Shown here piece after piece: positions 32,622 to 41,666 of a DNA stretch of 64,000 nt; the stretch's first letter is position 1; each line of letters begins with the position of its first letter. The stretch comes from Actinomycetota bacterium (GTDB lineage Bacteria; Actinomycetota; Thermoleophilia; Gaiellales; Gaiellaceae), in NCBI GenBank assembly GCA_013816245.1, contig JACDEU010000001.1, positions 170,744-234,743 on the forward strand, given 5' to 3'. Under the pieces are notes generated by a model, which was not told where the DNA came from, searched no databases, and was given only the letters and a program-made list of their open reading frames with translations. The translations under genes were made by a program, and so were the position numbers.

Positions 32622-34040
32622 ATGCGAAAGTCGCTCGTTGCAATCGCGCTCTTGGGGGCTGCAGTCGCCGCGGTGATTGCCGCCTCGACGCTGGATGCCG
32701 GAACGCAACGCAAGCCGCCGAAGGCGCCGGCCGCGATCCACAAGATCAAGCACGTCATCGTGATCATGCAGGAGAACCGCTCCTTCGATCACTACTTCGG
32801 CACGTATCCGGGCGCGGACGGCTTCCCACGTCAGGCGAACGGCGACTTCGCAGTCTGCGTTCCCGATCCGCTCAAGGGTGTGTGCCAGCAGCCGTTTCAC
32901 GACACGAACGACCTGAACGCCGGCGGGCCTCACGGCGATGTGAGTGCGGTGGTAGACGTCGACGGGGGCAAGATGGACGGCTTCATCGCGCAGGCCGAGG
33001 GCGCGAGGCGAAAGGGGTGCAAGAAGAATCCCAACGATCCGATCTGCTCTCAGCGCTCGGCGAATCCGGACGTGATGGGGTACCACGACGGGCGCGACAT
33101 CCCCAACTACTGGGCGTATGCCCGGAACTTCGTCCTGCAGGACCACCTCTACGAGCCGAACGCATCGTGGAGCCTTCCTGCGCATCTGTTCATGGTCTCG
33201 GAGTGGTCAGCCCGGTGCTCACGCGAGAACGATCCGATGAGCTGCGTCAACGCGCTCCAGAATCCCGGCTCGCCACCTGACCGGCGCGGAGGCAACGGCG
33301 TCCCCCCAAAGTATTCGTGGACGGATCTCACCTACCTGCTGCACAAGCATCGCGTCAGCTGGCGCTACTACGTCTTCAGCGGCACCGAGCCGGACTGCGA
33401 GGACGACGCGATGATCTGCGAATCCGTGAAGCAGGGTGCAAAGACACCCGGCATCTGGAACCCGCTGCCGTACTTCGACACCGTCAAGCAGAACGGGCAG
33501 ATCCAGAATGTCACGAGCCTGTCGAATTACTTCACCGCGGCGAAGACCGGGAAGTTGCCGGCTGTTTCGTGGATCAACCCCACCGGCGCGGTCAGCGAGC
33601 ATCCGCCGGGCCTCGTCACAGCAGGACAGGCGTACGTGACGAAGCTGGTCAACGCCGCGATGCGGGGACCCGACTGGAAGTCGACGGCGATCTTCGTCTC
33701 GTGGGACGACTGGGGCGGTTTCTACGACCACGTGACACCCCCGAGCGTCGACCAGAACGGATATGGCTTGCGCGTTCCCGGGCTCGTGATCAGTCCCTAT
33801 GCGCGTCAGGGCTTCATCGATCACCAGACTCTGAGCTTCGATGCGTACGTCAAGTTCATCGAGGACGACTTCCTGGGTGGCCAGAGACTCGATCCGGCGA
33901 CCGACGGTCGGCCGGATCCCCGGCCGACCGTCCGCGAGAACGAGCCGGTCCTCGGCACGCTCGTCCGCGACTTCAACTTTGCGCAGAAGCCGCGTCGGAC
34001 GCTGTTGTTGAATCCGCATCCACCGACTGACCTCCACTGA
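32622..34040 (+). CDS. Secreted phosphoesterase (phospholipase C / acid phosphatase type)
   Basis: 472 residues. An N-terminal signal helix (residues 2-25) is followed by the family signature [20 protein letters not shown] (residues 44-63, Glu51-Asn52 metal site). Later motifs [11 protein letters not shown] and [16 protein letters not shown] carry the remaining metal ligands of the alkaline-phosphatase-superfamily phosphoesterases (PF04185). The product is exported and hydrolyses phosphate esters, perhaps phospholipids. Its substrate range cannot be read. A hairpin follows the stop. Confidence 0.9.
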   Translation: MRKSLVAIALLGAAVAAVIAASTLDAGTQRKPPKAPAAIHKIKHVIVIMQENRSFDHYFGTYPGADGFPRQANGDFAVCVPDPLKGVCQQPFHDTNDLNAGGPHGDVSAVVDVDGGKMDGFIAQAEGARRKGCKKNPNDPICSQRSANPDVMGYHDGRDIPNYWAYARNFVLQDHLYEPNASWSLPAHLFMVSEWSARCSRENDPMSCVNALQNPGSPPDRRGGNGVPPKYSWTDLTYLLHKHRVSWRYYVFSGTEPDCEDDAMICESVKQGAKTPGIWNPLPYFDTVKQNGQIQNVTSLSNYFTAAKTGKLPAVSWINPTGAVSEHPPGLVTAGQAYVTKLVNAAMRGPDWKSTAIFVSWDDWGGFYDHVTPPSVDQNGYGLRVPGLVISPYARQGFIDHQTLSFDAYVKFIEDDFLGGQRLDPATDGRPDPRPTVRENEPVLGTLVRDFNFAQKPRRTLLLNPHPPTDLH

Positions 34041-34047
34041 CGCCAAC

Positions 34048-34084
34048 ACAGGAGCGGCTACCCTCAGCAGGTGGCCGCTCCTGT
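34048..34084 (+). promoter_or_regulatory. 11-bp inverted repeat enclosing the next gene's start
   Basis: ACAGGAGCGGC (34048-34058) pairs perfectly with GCCGCTCCTGT (34074-34084). The loop ends in the GTG start codon of the methyltransferase gene (34071), and the left arm contains the only AGGAG upstream. It could end transcription of the phosphoesterase gene or gate translation of the methyltransferase. Confidence 0.6.
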
Positions 34085-35438
34085 TACCAAAGATCAAGAG
34101 CTCGAGCTCGACATCGATCGGCTCGCCTACGGTGGCAACGGCGTCGCGCGGCTGAACGGTTTCGTCGTCTTCGTGCGACGCGGGCTTCCCGGCGACAGAG
34201 TGCGGGCGCGCGTCACGAAGGTGCAGCGGCGACACGCGGAGGCGCTCGCGACGGAGGTGCTGACGCCGAGCCCGCTGCGCGTCGAGGCGCCCTGCAAGCA
34301 CTATCCGGCCTGCGGAGGTTGCCGTTTCCAGGATCTCGCGTACGAGGCCCAGGCGCAGTCGAAGCACGACCAGGTCGCCGATGCGCTGCGCAGGATCGGC
34401 GGGTTCGCCGAGCCGCCGCTCGATGAGCTACTTCCCGCGGATGACATCTTCCACTACCGCAACAAGCTCGAATACTCGTTCACGCAGCTCGAGGACGGTC
34501 CGACGCTCGGCTTCCACAAGGCCGGACGCTGGGACGAGGTGCTTCAGATCGATGAGTGCTGGCTGACGACGGACGCCGGAAATGCCGTTCGCAACGCGGT
34601 GCGCGAGTGGGCGCGCGGCGACAAGCTCGTCGCCTACGACCAGACCGAGCACACCGGTTATCTCCGGCACCTTGTCGTGCGCGAGGGACGCAACACCGGG
34701 CAGATGCTCGTCCAGCTCGTGACGAACACGGGCGAGAAGTTCGACCGTGGCGGCTTCGTCGACGTTCTGCGCGAGTTCCCTGAAGTCAGGTCGATCCACT
34801 GGGCGGTGAACGACAGGCCTGCAGAGGTCACGACGAATCTGCCGAGCGAGCTGCTGTGGGGCGAAGAGGCGATCGAGGAGGAGCTGTGCGGGCTCCGCTT
34901 CCGTGTGAGGCCGAACGCGTTCCTGCAGACCAACACCGGGATGGCCGAGAAGCTCTACGGGATCGCCCGCGAGTTCGCCGCGCTGACGGGCAGCGAGACC
35001 GTGTACGACCTGTACTGCGGCATCGGCACGATCGGGCTCGTGCTGGCGCGCGATGCCCTGACCGTCTGGGGCCTCGACGTATCGGAGGAGTCGATCGCGT
35101 GCGCACTCGAGAATGCCGATCTGAACGAGATCCATAACGCTGCCTACTTCGCCGGCAACGTCGGGCAGTCGCTCGAAGACTTGCACACCCGGAGCGGCAC
35201 GCCTGACGTCGTCGTCGTCGATCCGCCACGTGCGGGGCTCGCGGGCAAGGCACTGAAGCGCCTGGGGGAGATCGGAGCGCGGAGGATCGTCTACGTGAGC
35301 TGCAACCCTACGACGCTCGCCGGCGACGTGAAGCGGCTGCGGACGGAGTACGGTTACGACCTCCGGCGCGTGAAGCCGGTGGACATGTTTCCGCACACGC
35401 CGCACGTGGAATCCGTTTCGCTTCTCGAGCTGGCGTAG
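34071..35438 (+). CDS. TrmA/RlmD-type RNA (uracil-5-)-methyltransferase
   Basis: 455 residues from GTG 34071. An N-terminal TRAM domain (LDIDRLAYGGNGVARLNG) is followed by the iron-sulfur Cys set CKHYPACGGCRFQD plus CWL (about residue 163), SAM motif YDLYCGIGTIGL, DPPRAGL, and the catalytic Cys in VSCNPTTLAGD. These are the hallmarks of SAM-dependent m5U enzymes that modify rRNA or tRNA; the target nucleotide is not evident. It sits just after the phosphoesterase gene within a hairpin context. Confidence 0.92.
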   Translation: MAAPVTKDQELELDIDRLAYGGNGVARLNGFVVFVRRGLPGDRVRARVTKVQRRHAEALATEVLTPSPLRVEAPCKHYPACGGCRFQDLAYEAQAQSKHDQVADALRRIGGFAEPPLDELLPADDIFHYRNKLEYSFTQLEDGPTLGFHKAGRWDEVLQIDECWLTTDAGNAVRNAVREWARGDKLVAYDQTEHTGYLRHLVVREGRNTGQMLVQLVTNTGEKFDRGGFVDVLREFPEVRSIHWAVNDRPAEVTTNLPSELLWGEEAIEEELCGLRFRVRPNAFLQTNTGMAEKLYGIAREFAALTGSETVYDLYCGIGTIGLVLARDALTVWGLDVSEESIACALENADLNEIHNAAYFAGNVGQSLEDLHTRSGTPDVVVVDPPRAGLAGKALKRLGEIGARRIVYVSCNPTTLAGDVKRLRTEYGYDLRRVKPVDMFPHTPHVESVSLLELA

Positions 35439-35453
35439 GCACACTTAGGACAC

Positions 35454-35466
35454 GGTGTCCGACACC
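35454..35466. repeat. GGTGTC-C-GACACC palindrome
   Basis: A perfect 6+1+6 palindrome containing the GTG start of the flavoprotein gene. The same core occurs twice between hspR and clpB (51918-51930 and 52017-52029). Confidence 0.6.
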
Positions 35467-36990
35467 AGGGCTCCTGGCCGGGAGGGTTTCGACCGGCGCG
35501 AGCTACTCGCTCGGGGCGGCCGTTTCGCCCTGGGCGGAGCGGCGCTGGTCGCGCTTCCGGGCTGGGTCACTGTCGGCTCGCCCTCGACGGTCGATCCGCG
35601 GCTCACCGAATTGACGCAACTGGTGCAGGGCACGGTGGTGACACCGGCCGACGCCGCCTACGACTCGGCGCGGCGCCTCTACAGCCCCCGCTACGACACC
35701 GTCCGCCCGGGCGCGATCGTCTTCTGCGAGACCACACAGGACGTCTGGCGCACCGTGCGTTGGGCGAGGCGGCACTCGATTCGAGTCGTCGCGCGCGCCG
35801 GCGGACATAGCTATGCGGGCTACTCGACGTGTCAAGGCGTCGTCGTCGACGTCACGCGCCTGAGCAACGTCACCGTGAACATCGCGGCGGGAACGGCGAC
35901 GGTCGGCGCGGGCGCGAGGCTCATCGACGTCGACCAGCAGCTCTTCCAGAACGGCGTGATGATTCCGGCGGGGTCGTGCCCCACCGTCGGCATCGCGGGA
36001 CTGACACTCGGTGGCGGCCACGGTTTCTCCGGTCGGAAGTACGGCCTGACGTGCGACAACCTCCGCTCGCTGACGATCGTGACTGCGAACGGGCAAGCGC
36101 TCCTTGCGAGCCAGACGCAGCATCCGGATCTCTTCTGGGCCTGCCGCGGCGGTGGTGCGGGGCAGTTCGGGATCGTGACCAGCTTCGTCTTCAACACGCA
36201 TCCGGCAACCGATGTGTCCACGTATCGCGCGACGTGGAACTGGAGCGACGCCGCCAAGATCGTCGCGGCCTGGCAGGCGTGGGCGCCGACTGCGCCCGAT
36301 GAGCTGTTCTCGATGTGCGACCTGATCGCGACCGACGGCCTGGGTGGGCCGATCGTGGCGTCGAACGGCCAGTACTTCGGCAGTACCGCCGCCTTGCAGA
36401 CGCTCCTTAAGCCGCTCGTCAATGCCGCGCCGCCGAAGACGATGGAGATCCGTTTCCGGTCGTTCCTCAACGCAGCGCTCGACTGGGCCAACTGCTCGGA
36501 GGTCGCTCGCTGTCACATCGCGGTCCCGAATGCTGAAGTCGGGCGCTCCGACTTCCTCGCCAAGTCCGACTACGTCGCGACGCCGCTGCCGAGCGACGGG
36601 ATCCAGGCGATGACCCAGAAGATCGAGGAGCGCCGGAACGACCCGACGCTCGGAGGCGGCAGCATCCTCATGGACGCCTACGGCGGTGCTATTAACCGCG
36701 TCGCCAAGAATGCCACCGCGTTCGTGCACCGCGACCAGCTCTTCTCTATCCAGTACGTCGCGGGGAGCTCGACTGCGGCCGACGCGGACTGGCTGCGCGC
36801 GCTCCGTGGAGCGATCGCGCCGTTCGTATCCGGTCAGGCGTACCAGAACTACATCGACCCGGAGCTCCAGCAGCCGAACGTCGCGTACTACGCGTCGAAC
36901 CTGCCGCGTCTGCGGACGGTCAAGGCTCGCTACGACCCGAAGAACGTGTTTCGGTTCTATCGGAGCGTTCTTCCCGCAGCTCCGTCCTGA
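35455..36990 (+). CDS. Tat-exported FAD-linked oxidase (BBE/GOOX type)
   Basis: 511 residues. FDRRELLARGG (residues 12-22) plus a hydrophobic stretch is a twin-arginine signal. The PCMH-type FAD domain has RAGGHSYAGYS (His118) and AGSCPTVGIAGLTLGGG (Cys175), the two residues that bind FAD covalently in berberine-bridge and glucooligosaccharide oxidases; the C-terminal YYASNLPRLRTVKARYDPKNVF is the BBE motif. Likely an extracellular oxidase of sugars or alcohols giving H2O2. GTG 35455 lies in a palindrome and has no clear ribosome site. Its 3' end overlaps the convergent membrane gene by 71 bases. Confidence 0.9.
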   Translation: MSDTRAPGREGFDRRELLARGGRFALGGAALVALPGWVTVGSPSTVDPRLTELTQLVQGTVVTPADAAYDSARRLYSPRYDTVRPGAIVFCETTQDVWRTVRWARRHSIRVVARAGGHSYAGYSTCQGVVVDVTRLSNVTVNIAAGTATVGAGARLIDVDQQLFQNGVMIPAGSCPTVGIAGLTLGGGHGFSGRKYGLTCDNLRSLTIVTANGQALLASQTQHPDLFWACRGGGAGQFGIVTSFVFNTHPATDVSTYRATWNWSDAAKIVAAWQAWAPTAPDELFSMCDLIATDGLGGPIVASNGQYFGSTAALQTLLKPLVNAAPPKTMEIRFRSFLNAALDWANCSEVARCHIAVPNAEVGRSDFLAKSDYVATPLPSDGIQAMTQKIEERRNDPTLGGGSILMDAYGGAINRVAKNATAFVHRDQLFSIQYVAGSSTAADADWLRALRGAIAPFVSGQAYQNYIDPELQQPNVAYYASNLPRLRTVKARYDPKNVFRFYRSVLPAAPS

Positions 36991-37672
36991 CGCGCGTCCA
37001 CAGCAGGTCGCCATTCGCGAGCAAGAACCCGAGTGCGAGCAGCGGCAGCGCCGGCAGGCCGCCGATGTCACGCCACACGGCAAGCGCAAGCGTCGCGCCG
37101 AAGGACACCGTCAGCAACGCCCAGGTCAGCCGCGTCCGCAAGTTCCAGCGCACCGCCGCCGCCAGGAAGAGGGAGAAGAACAGCAGGTCGGGCAGGCCGA
37201 GGTTCGCCGCCGCGGTCTCGCCGGGGATCGGAAACGCGAATGAGAAGTTCGTGAAGACGTTGCGGTGCTCGTTCACGATCACCTTCGTGGGGCCCCGCCA
37301 CACCGAGTAGGCATCGACCCACGGGATGATCAGCGCCACGAGCACGATCCAGCTCAGACTCTCGAAGTAACGTAGGAACCAGAAGCCGAGCGCCGTGACG
37401 CCGAAGAGCTTGCAGAAGTTCTCCGGCGTGCTCGCGCCCGCCAGGTGAAGAAGAAACGCCGCGAGGCCGAATGCCAGGGCGGCCAACGCGAGGCCAGGGG
37501 CCACACGCAGCGGCAGCACGAGCCAGACGAGCGCAAAACACGCTGGGATGAGCACGAACGACAAGAACGCGATGTCCCACCACGTCGATGCATCCCACAG
37601 CCGATCGTGGGACGAGTAGTAGAGCCCGAGCGCCGTCCCGAGTACTAGTAGGGCGGCAGCTCGGCCCACCAT
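36920..37672 (-). CDS. Membrane protein with presenilin-like D / GLPD / PALP motifs
   Basis: 250 residues from ATG 37672 (the frame opens at 37699; GTG 37669 is possible). Seven to eight hydrophobic helices. Asp120 lies at the end of a helix in IIPWVDAYSVWRGPTK, Asp162 starts the next helix in NLGLPDLLFF (GLPD at 159-162), and PALP (207-210) opens the last helix. This order and membrane placement match the YD, GxGD and PAL motifs of presenilin/signal-peptide-peptidase aspartyl proteases, although YD is VD and GxGD is GLPD. Function is inference. Overlaps the glycosylase-like gene start-side by 28 bases, so both are in one operon. Confidence 0.7.
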   Translation of the reverse strand: MVGRAAALLVLGTALGLYYSSHDRLWDASTWWDIAFLSFVLIPACFALVWLVLPLRVAPGLALAALAFGLAAFLLHLAGASTPENFCKLFGVTALGFWFLRYFESLSWIVLVALIIPWVDAYSVWRGPTKVIVNEHRNVFTNFSFAFPIPGETAAANLGLPDLLFFSLFLAAAVRWNLRTRLTWALLTVSFGATLALAVWRDIGGLPALPLLALGFLLANGDLLWTRVRTELREERSDRTETRSSGRSEP

Positions 37673-38223
37673 TGGCCGAGTGGCTTGAAGGCGTTCCAAA
37701 ACTGAGTCTTGGCGGGAGCTTCGTCGAGCGCCGTGTCGATGTCGGGGACCACGAGGACCTGCCCTGTCGGCGTGAAGCGCTGGAGCTCTCCCGGCTTGTA
37801 CTCAACCTTATCCGCGAGCGGAAACTCGACCGAGTTCAGATACTCGACCGTGGACTCTCCCATCGCCACGATCAGCTTCGGCTGCACGATGTGCAGCTCG
37901 CGGGTGAGAAAGGGGCGTGACTCTTCCTCGTCACCGTCTGTGAACTTGACGCAGTTGGTGCCGTAGACCGACATCGGATCGACATGCAGGCGTTGCAGGG
38001 ACTTCAGGATCGCCTGGCCCGCGCGCCCGTAGAACGCGACTCCCTCCTGAACCTCCGCCGGTTGCGGCTTGAACTTCAGCAGCATCACGTCGCCAAGCGG
38101 GTGCCCTGAGCCGACCACGGGCACGCGCGGCCCGCCCGTCCGCGCCACCTCGTGCGCGAGATCGTTGATCTCGACGATGGCCTTCTGGAGGTACTTCTCG
38201 TAGATCTCGTCGGTCGCCGGCAC
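37645..38223 (-). CDS. Uracil-DNA-glycosylase-superfamily protein (degenerate family 4-like)
   Basis: 192 residues from GTG 38223 with GGAGAG just upstream; a longer ATG start would overlap the preceding gene. Family 4 features: VPVVGSGHPLGDVMLL, GVAFYGRAGQAILKSLQRLHVDP and YGTNCVKF. However, the catalytic GEAPG motif is replaced by KFKPQP and the four iron-sulfur Cys are missing (one Cys remains). It may be a glycosylase with altered chemistry or a non-catalytic relative. It is in a minus-strand operon after the glycosyltransferase-PHP gene. Confidence 0.75.
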   Translation of the reverse strand: MPATDEIYEKYLQKAIVEINDLAHEVARTGGPRVPVVGSGHPLGDVMLLKFKPQPAEVQEGVAFYGRAGQAILKSLQRLHVDPMSVYGTNCVKFTDGDEEESRPFLTRELHIVQPKLIVAMGESTVEYLNSVEFPLADKVEYKPGELQRFTPTGQVLVVPDIDTALDEAPAKTQFWNAFKPLGQWWAELPPY

Positions 38224-38243
38224 GGCTCTCTCCAGGTTCGGGA

Positions 38244-39977
38244 CTAGCGAACCCGTTCCTTGGCCTGGGCCATCCACTTGAGGGACTGGAGGTACACGAG
38301 CGACCTCGGACGCCGGAGAACCTGCGCCGACTGCAGGCTGACGAGGAACTCCTCCCGGCCGCGGAAAGCCCGCATCCGCAGGGCGCCGGTGCCCACCCCC
38401 TGGAGCACGTGAGCGTCGGAGCCCGCCCCCATAGTCAGGTTGTACTTCCGGGCGAAGCGCAGTGCCTCGTCGTTGTAGGCCTCGAAGAGCAGGCGGGCGT
38501 TGTAGACCTCGAAGATGTCGATGTCGGCGAGGTGGCGCTGCAGCGTCGCCGGATCGGCGATTGAATGCATGCGGTCGAACGGATGAGGGAGGTAGACGAC
38601 GCCGTCCTGCTCCCTGATCGCCGCGACGGTTTCCGCGAAGGACATCCCGCGCGGGATCTCCTCTCGCAGATACAGGCCGATCACCTCGCCCTGACCGCCG
38701 GTCTTGATCTCCTCGCCGGGGATGACGACCAGTTCATGATCGGCCGCGAGCTGTGCGGTCTCGAGCGCGCCGCCGATGATGTTGTGGTCGGTGACGGCGA
38801 TCGCGCCGAGGCCGATCGCCTCGGCATGCATGACCAGGTCTGCCGGATCGACCGCGCAGTCGTGCGACCAGCTCGTGTGCATGTGGAGATCGCAGAGGAT
38901 CCATTCGCGGTCTGCGAGCGGCTCCACGGCTGCGCGCGGCGCATGCCGTCGCTTCGTGAGCTCCTGGTATAGCGCGTCGAGCTCACGAGCGACCTCGGCG
39001 AAGCTCTGCCCCTCGGCCCCAGCGAGTGCACGCCCGGCTTTCCGACGCCGAAAGCCGGGATCCTCGGCGAGGCGTGCGACCTCGGCGCCGGCGAGCTCGG
39101 GCTGCTCTCGCATTCCCGGCGGAGCCGCAATCGCACAACCGGTTGCGGATGCTTCGAGCCGCACGCGGTTCAGCCCGGCGAGCGCAGGCACGAAGATGCT
39201 GGTCTCCGCGAGGAGGGGCGCTCTCGCGGCGCCGTCACGAGCCGTTCGCATGTGCACGCGGTCGCGAAGAGGGCGCGGGATCGTCGGTCGTCCTGCCAGC
39301 GGCTTCGTCCGCAGCAACAGCAACTCCCAGTCGGGCAGCTCTTCCAGCGCACGGAACACGCCGCGCAGCAGAGCGCGCTCGTTCGGGCGCCACTCGAGGA
39401 CGATCAGGTTGCGCTTCGCGCCAGGCCGGAATAGCGTCGGGTCGACTCCCTCGCCGACGACGCGGTACTGCCCCGGGAAACGTGCAGCCGCCACCTCGGC
39501 CGTCTCGTCGCTCGTCGAGACGAGTGCATCCAGTCGTGCGAGCAGACGGTCGCGCTGCGCCTTGCCGGGCGGGTATGCAAGACGCTCGGGCGAGAGAAAA
39601 GATGCGACCGCCAGCCCCTGTGCATCGCGCAGCGCGAGATACGAAAGCGAGGGCAGGCCGGGCTCGAAGCCGTGCACGACGTCGAAGCGGCCGAGCGCGA
39701 GGGCCAGCGAGAGATTTGCCCGCACACCGACCGGGACCCCGATGCGGCTTCGCCGCGAGATCGGCATGGCCGGGCCGAGCACGACCACCTCCGAATCGAG
39801 CCCGTCCAGAAGCGCACGGCGCCCGGCAGCCAGGTCACGGGCGCGGTTCGATGACGCAAGCACGGTCACGGAATGGCCAAGGCCGCGTAGCTCGTTTGCA
39901 ACGCCCGTCACGTGCTCGTTGACGTCGTGCGGCTGCGACCAGGCGAAAGGGGTGACGAGGCAGATCCGAAGACCCAT
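38244..39977 (-). CDS. Glycosyltransferase (GT4-like) fused to a PHP phosphoesterase
   Basis: 577 residues. Residues 1 to about 340 follow the GT-B glycosyltransferase 4 pattern (CLVTPFAW at the start, VANELRGLGHSVTVLAS, FDVVHGFEPG, GEGVDPTLFRPG, VRLEASATGCAI). Residues 358-577 form a PHP domain with DLHMHTSWSHDC (363-374), TDHNIIGG (396-403), GEEIKT, and GSDAHV, all metal ligands present. The fusion implies sugar-nucleotide transfer coupled to phosphate removal, perhaps on an envelope glycan or glycolipid; this is inference. Confidence 0.85.
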   Translation of the reverse strand: MGLRICLVTPFAWSQPHDVNEHVTGVANELRGLGHSVTVLASSNRARDLAAGRRALLDGLDSEVVVLGPAMPISRRSRIGVPVGVRANLSLALALGRFDVVHGFEPGLPSLSYLALRDAQGLAVASFLSPERLAYPPGKAQRDRLLARLDALVSTSDETAEVAAARFPGQYRVVGEGVDPTLFRPGAKRNLIVLEWRPNERALLRGVFRALEELPDWELLLLRTKPLAGRPTIPRPLRDRVHMRTARDGAARAPLLAETSIFVPALAGLNRVRLEASATGCAIAAPPGMREQPELAGAEVARLAEDPGFRRRKAGRALAGAEGQSFAEVARELDALYQELTKRRHAPRAAVEPLADREWILCDLHMHTSWSHDCAVDPADLVMHAEAIGLGAIAVTDHNIIGGALETAQLAADHELVVIPGEEIKTGGQGEVIGLYLREEIPRGMSFAETVAAIREQDGVVYLPHPFDRMHSIADPATLQRHLADIDIFEVYNARLLFEAYNDEALRFARKYNLTMGAGSDAHVLQGVGTGALRMRAFRGREEFLVSLQSAQVLRRPRSLVYLQSLKWMAQAKERVR

Positions 39978-39998
39978 CTGCTCCGAGTGTAGTGAGGA

Positions 39999-40025
39999 GG
40001 GCCCGGCCGCAATCCGGCCGGGCCC
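39999..40025. terminator. Strong hairpin between PhoX-like and GT-PHP genes
   Basis: GGGCCCGGCCG (39999-40009), loop CAATC, CGGCCGGGCCC (40015-40025), 11 perfect pairs, followed by TTT on the plus strand. It lies just downstream of the PhoX-like stop (minus strand); no long U-tract on that side. Confidence 0.55.
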
Positions 40026-40035
40026 TTTCGAGTGA

Positions 40036-41592
40036 CTACGCGCCGGGAATGCGCAGGAGCATGAGCTGTCCGCCCTCGCGCTTGTACGTCCAGTCAGGCC
40101 CCGGTGCCTGCTCGATCCACAGAGTGTGGGCCTGGACGTTGATCAGGAACGCGCCTGGCCCGAAGACCGACGACGCGTCGATGACACCCGTCGACTCCCA
40201 CGAGCCGTAAGGTCCGGGAGTTGTGGCCGAGTCCACGTCCGTCGGGCCCTCGTCCGCCGACTGATTCACGGCTGCCACCGGAACGTTCAGCGCGGTCGCC
40301 CAGCTGTGCTGCCAGAGTCGAGCGGGAGTCGTGTTCGGGTCGGTCGAGCCGATCGGGAACTGCTGACTCGAGCCCGGGTCCTCCGTGATGTAGAGCCCGT
40401 TCCGGGTGGTTTCCAGGTTGTCCGGCTGATGAATCTCGCCGATCGTCTTCACCGGATGGTCGTCGCCCTCGATCAGGACCGACAGCGACAGCACCTTCGT
40501 CGGATCGTTCGGGTCGAGCACCAGCTTCCAGATGCGTCCGTTCGTCGAAGCGAACGGATTGCCGCTCGCGCTATTAGAGCCCCTGCCCGTGTCGGCGACG
40601 TAGACCACGTTCTGCATGCCCGGCCGCTTGTCCGAAGCGATGTCCTCGAGTCGGACGAACTGGAAAACGTGGGCCGAATCGGACGCGGCCTCGAGGGCGT
40701 TCTGCGTCCCTGTGGCCGCACTCTTGTCGATCGCCACGAAATGGCCACTCACCGACATCGACGATCCGACCGGGAAGTCGTAGTAGTCGTCGACCGCCGG
40801 ATTGTCCGAGACGAATCCGTAGAGGCTGCCCTGATCGTTCCAGACTCCGTTCGAGCTGTCCGCCATGTACGAGTAGAGCTGCGAGCCCGCGGGGTTGCTC
40901 GTGAACGTGTCGTCCCCCGAGAAGACCACAGGGTGGCCGTAGCCCGGGATCGCGACGTCATTCTCGTGGTTGAGCCTGCCCATGCCGAGGATCACTTTGT
41001 GCTGTCCCGTCCGAACGTCGGTGGCGACGACGACCCCCGCCTGCTGCGCGGGCGGCTCCGAAGCCGGCGCCGGCCACGCTGGGCCGGTGCGGTTGACGAA
41101 GTCGCTGGTCTCCTCGTTCGTGAAGAAGATCGGACGGTTGAAGCCTTCCTTCTCTGTCGCAAGGAAGTTTGAGCAGAAACGCTGGAAGTTCTCAGCGCTC
41201 GTGATCGTCAGCTGTCCGTTCAAGACCCCGGCGCTGTGTTGATTCAGCCGTAGCAGGCTGACCTGCGCGTTGTCGAAGTCATTCTGGTTCGCCGCGCCTG
41301 TCCCCGCCTTGTACGGGAATGGAACCGTCGAAGTCTCATGGTTGATGTAGACATCGACAGTCCCCTGCCCATTCGGGTCGATCGAAATACCGTCCGGAAT
41401 GGCCTGGAACCGATATCCCCTGACGGTGTCACCGACCGTGATGATCGGCGTGACGCTCGATCCCGGTACGAGCGGCGTGAGCATCGCGTCCTGGCCCGTC
41501 TTGAACCCTGCGCTGTTGTCGCCGGCCCCCGCCATTCCGGCGGTCACAACCGCACCGAGCACGGCGACAATGACCAGTAGTGGTCGTTTCAT
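40036..41592 (-). CDS. Secreted PhoX-like (DUF839) protein
   Basis: About 518 residues from ATG 41592, with GGAGGAG 11 bases upstream; GTG 41601 is an alternative. Signal peptide MKRPLLVIVAVLGAVVTAGM. The body shows the beta-propeller phosphatase pattern: DVYINHETS, TNEETSD, VILGMGRLNHENDVAIPGYG, VVFSGDDTF, GEIHQPDNLETTRNGLYITEDPG. Glu and Asp residues at these sites bind calcium and iron in PhoX alkaline phosphatases. No Tat signal, unlike classical PhoX, so substrate and metal use may differ. Confidence 0.8.
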   Translation of the reverse strand: MKRPLLVIVAVLGAVVTAGMAGAGDNSAGFKTGQDAMLTPLVPGSSVTPIITVGDTVRGYRFQAIPDGISIDPNGQGTVDVYINHETSTVPFPYKAGTGAANQNDFDNAQVSLLRLNQHSAGVLNGQLTITSAENFQRFCSNFLATEKEGFNRPIFFTNEETSDFVNRTGPAWPAPASEPPAQQAGVVVATDVRTGQHKVILGMGRLNHENDVAIPGYGHPVVFSGDDTFTSNPAGSQLYSYMADSSNGVWNDQGSLYGFVSDNPAVDDYYDFPVGSSMSVSGHFVAIDKSAATGTQNALEAASDSAHVFQFVRLEDIASDKRPGMQNVVYVADTGRGSNSASGNPFASTNGRIWKLVLDPNDPTKVLSLSVLIEGDDHPVKTIGEIHQPDNLETTRNGLYITEDPGSSQQFPIGSTDPNTTPARLWQHSWATALNVPVAAVNQSADEGPTDVDSATTPGPYGSWESTGVIDASSVFGPGAFLINVQAHTLWIEQAPGPDWTYKREGGQLMLLRIPGA

Positions 41593-41666
41593 AACTCGCA
41601 CATCTCCTCCCCTTGGTTGCGGGGCGGATTCTGACACAGAGGGCAGCGCTTCGAACTCTTACTGTC

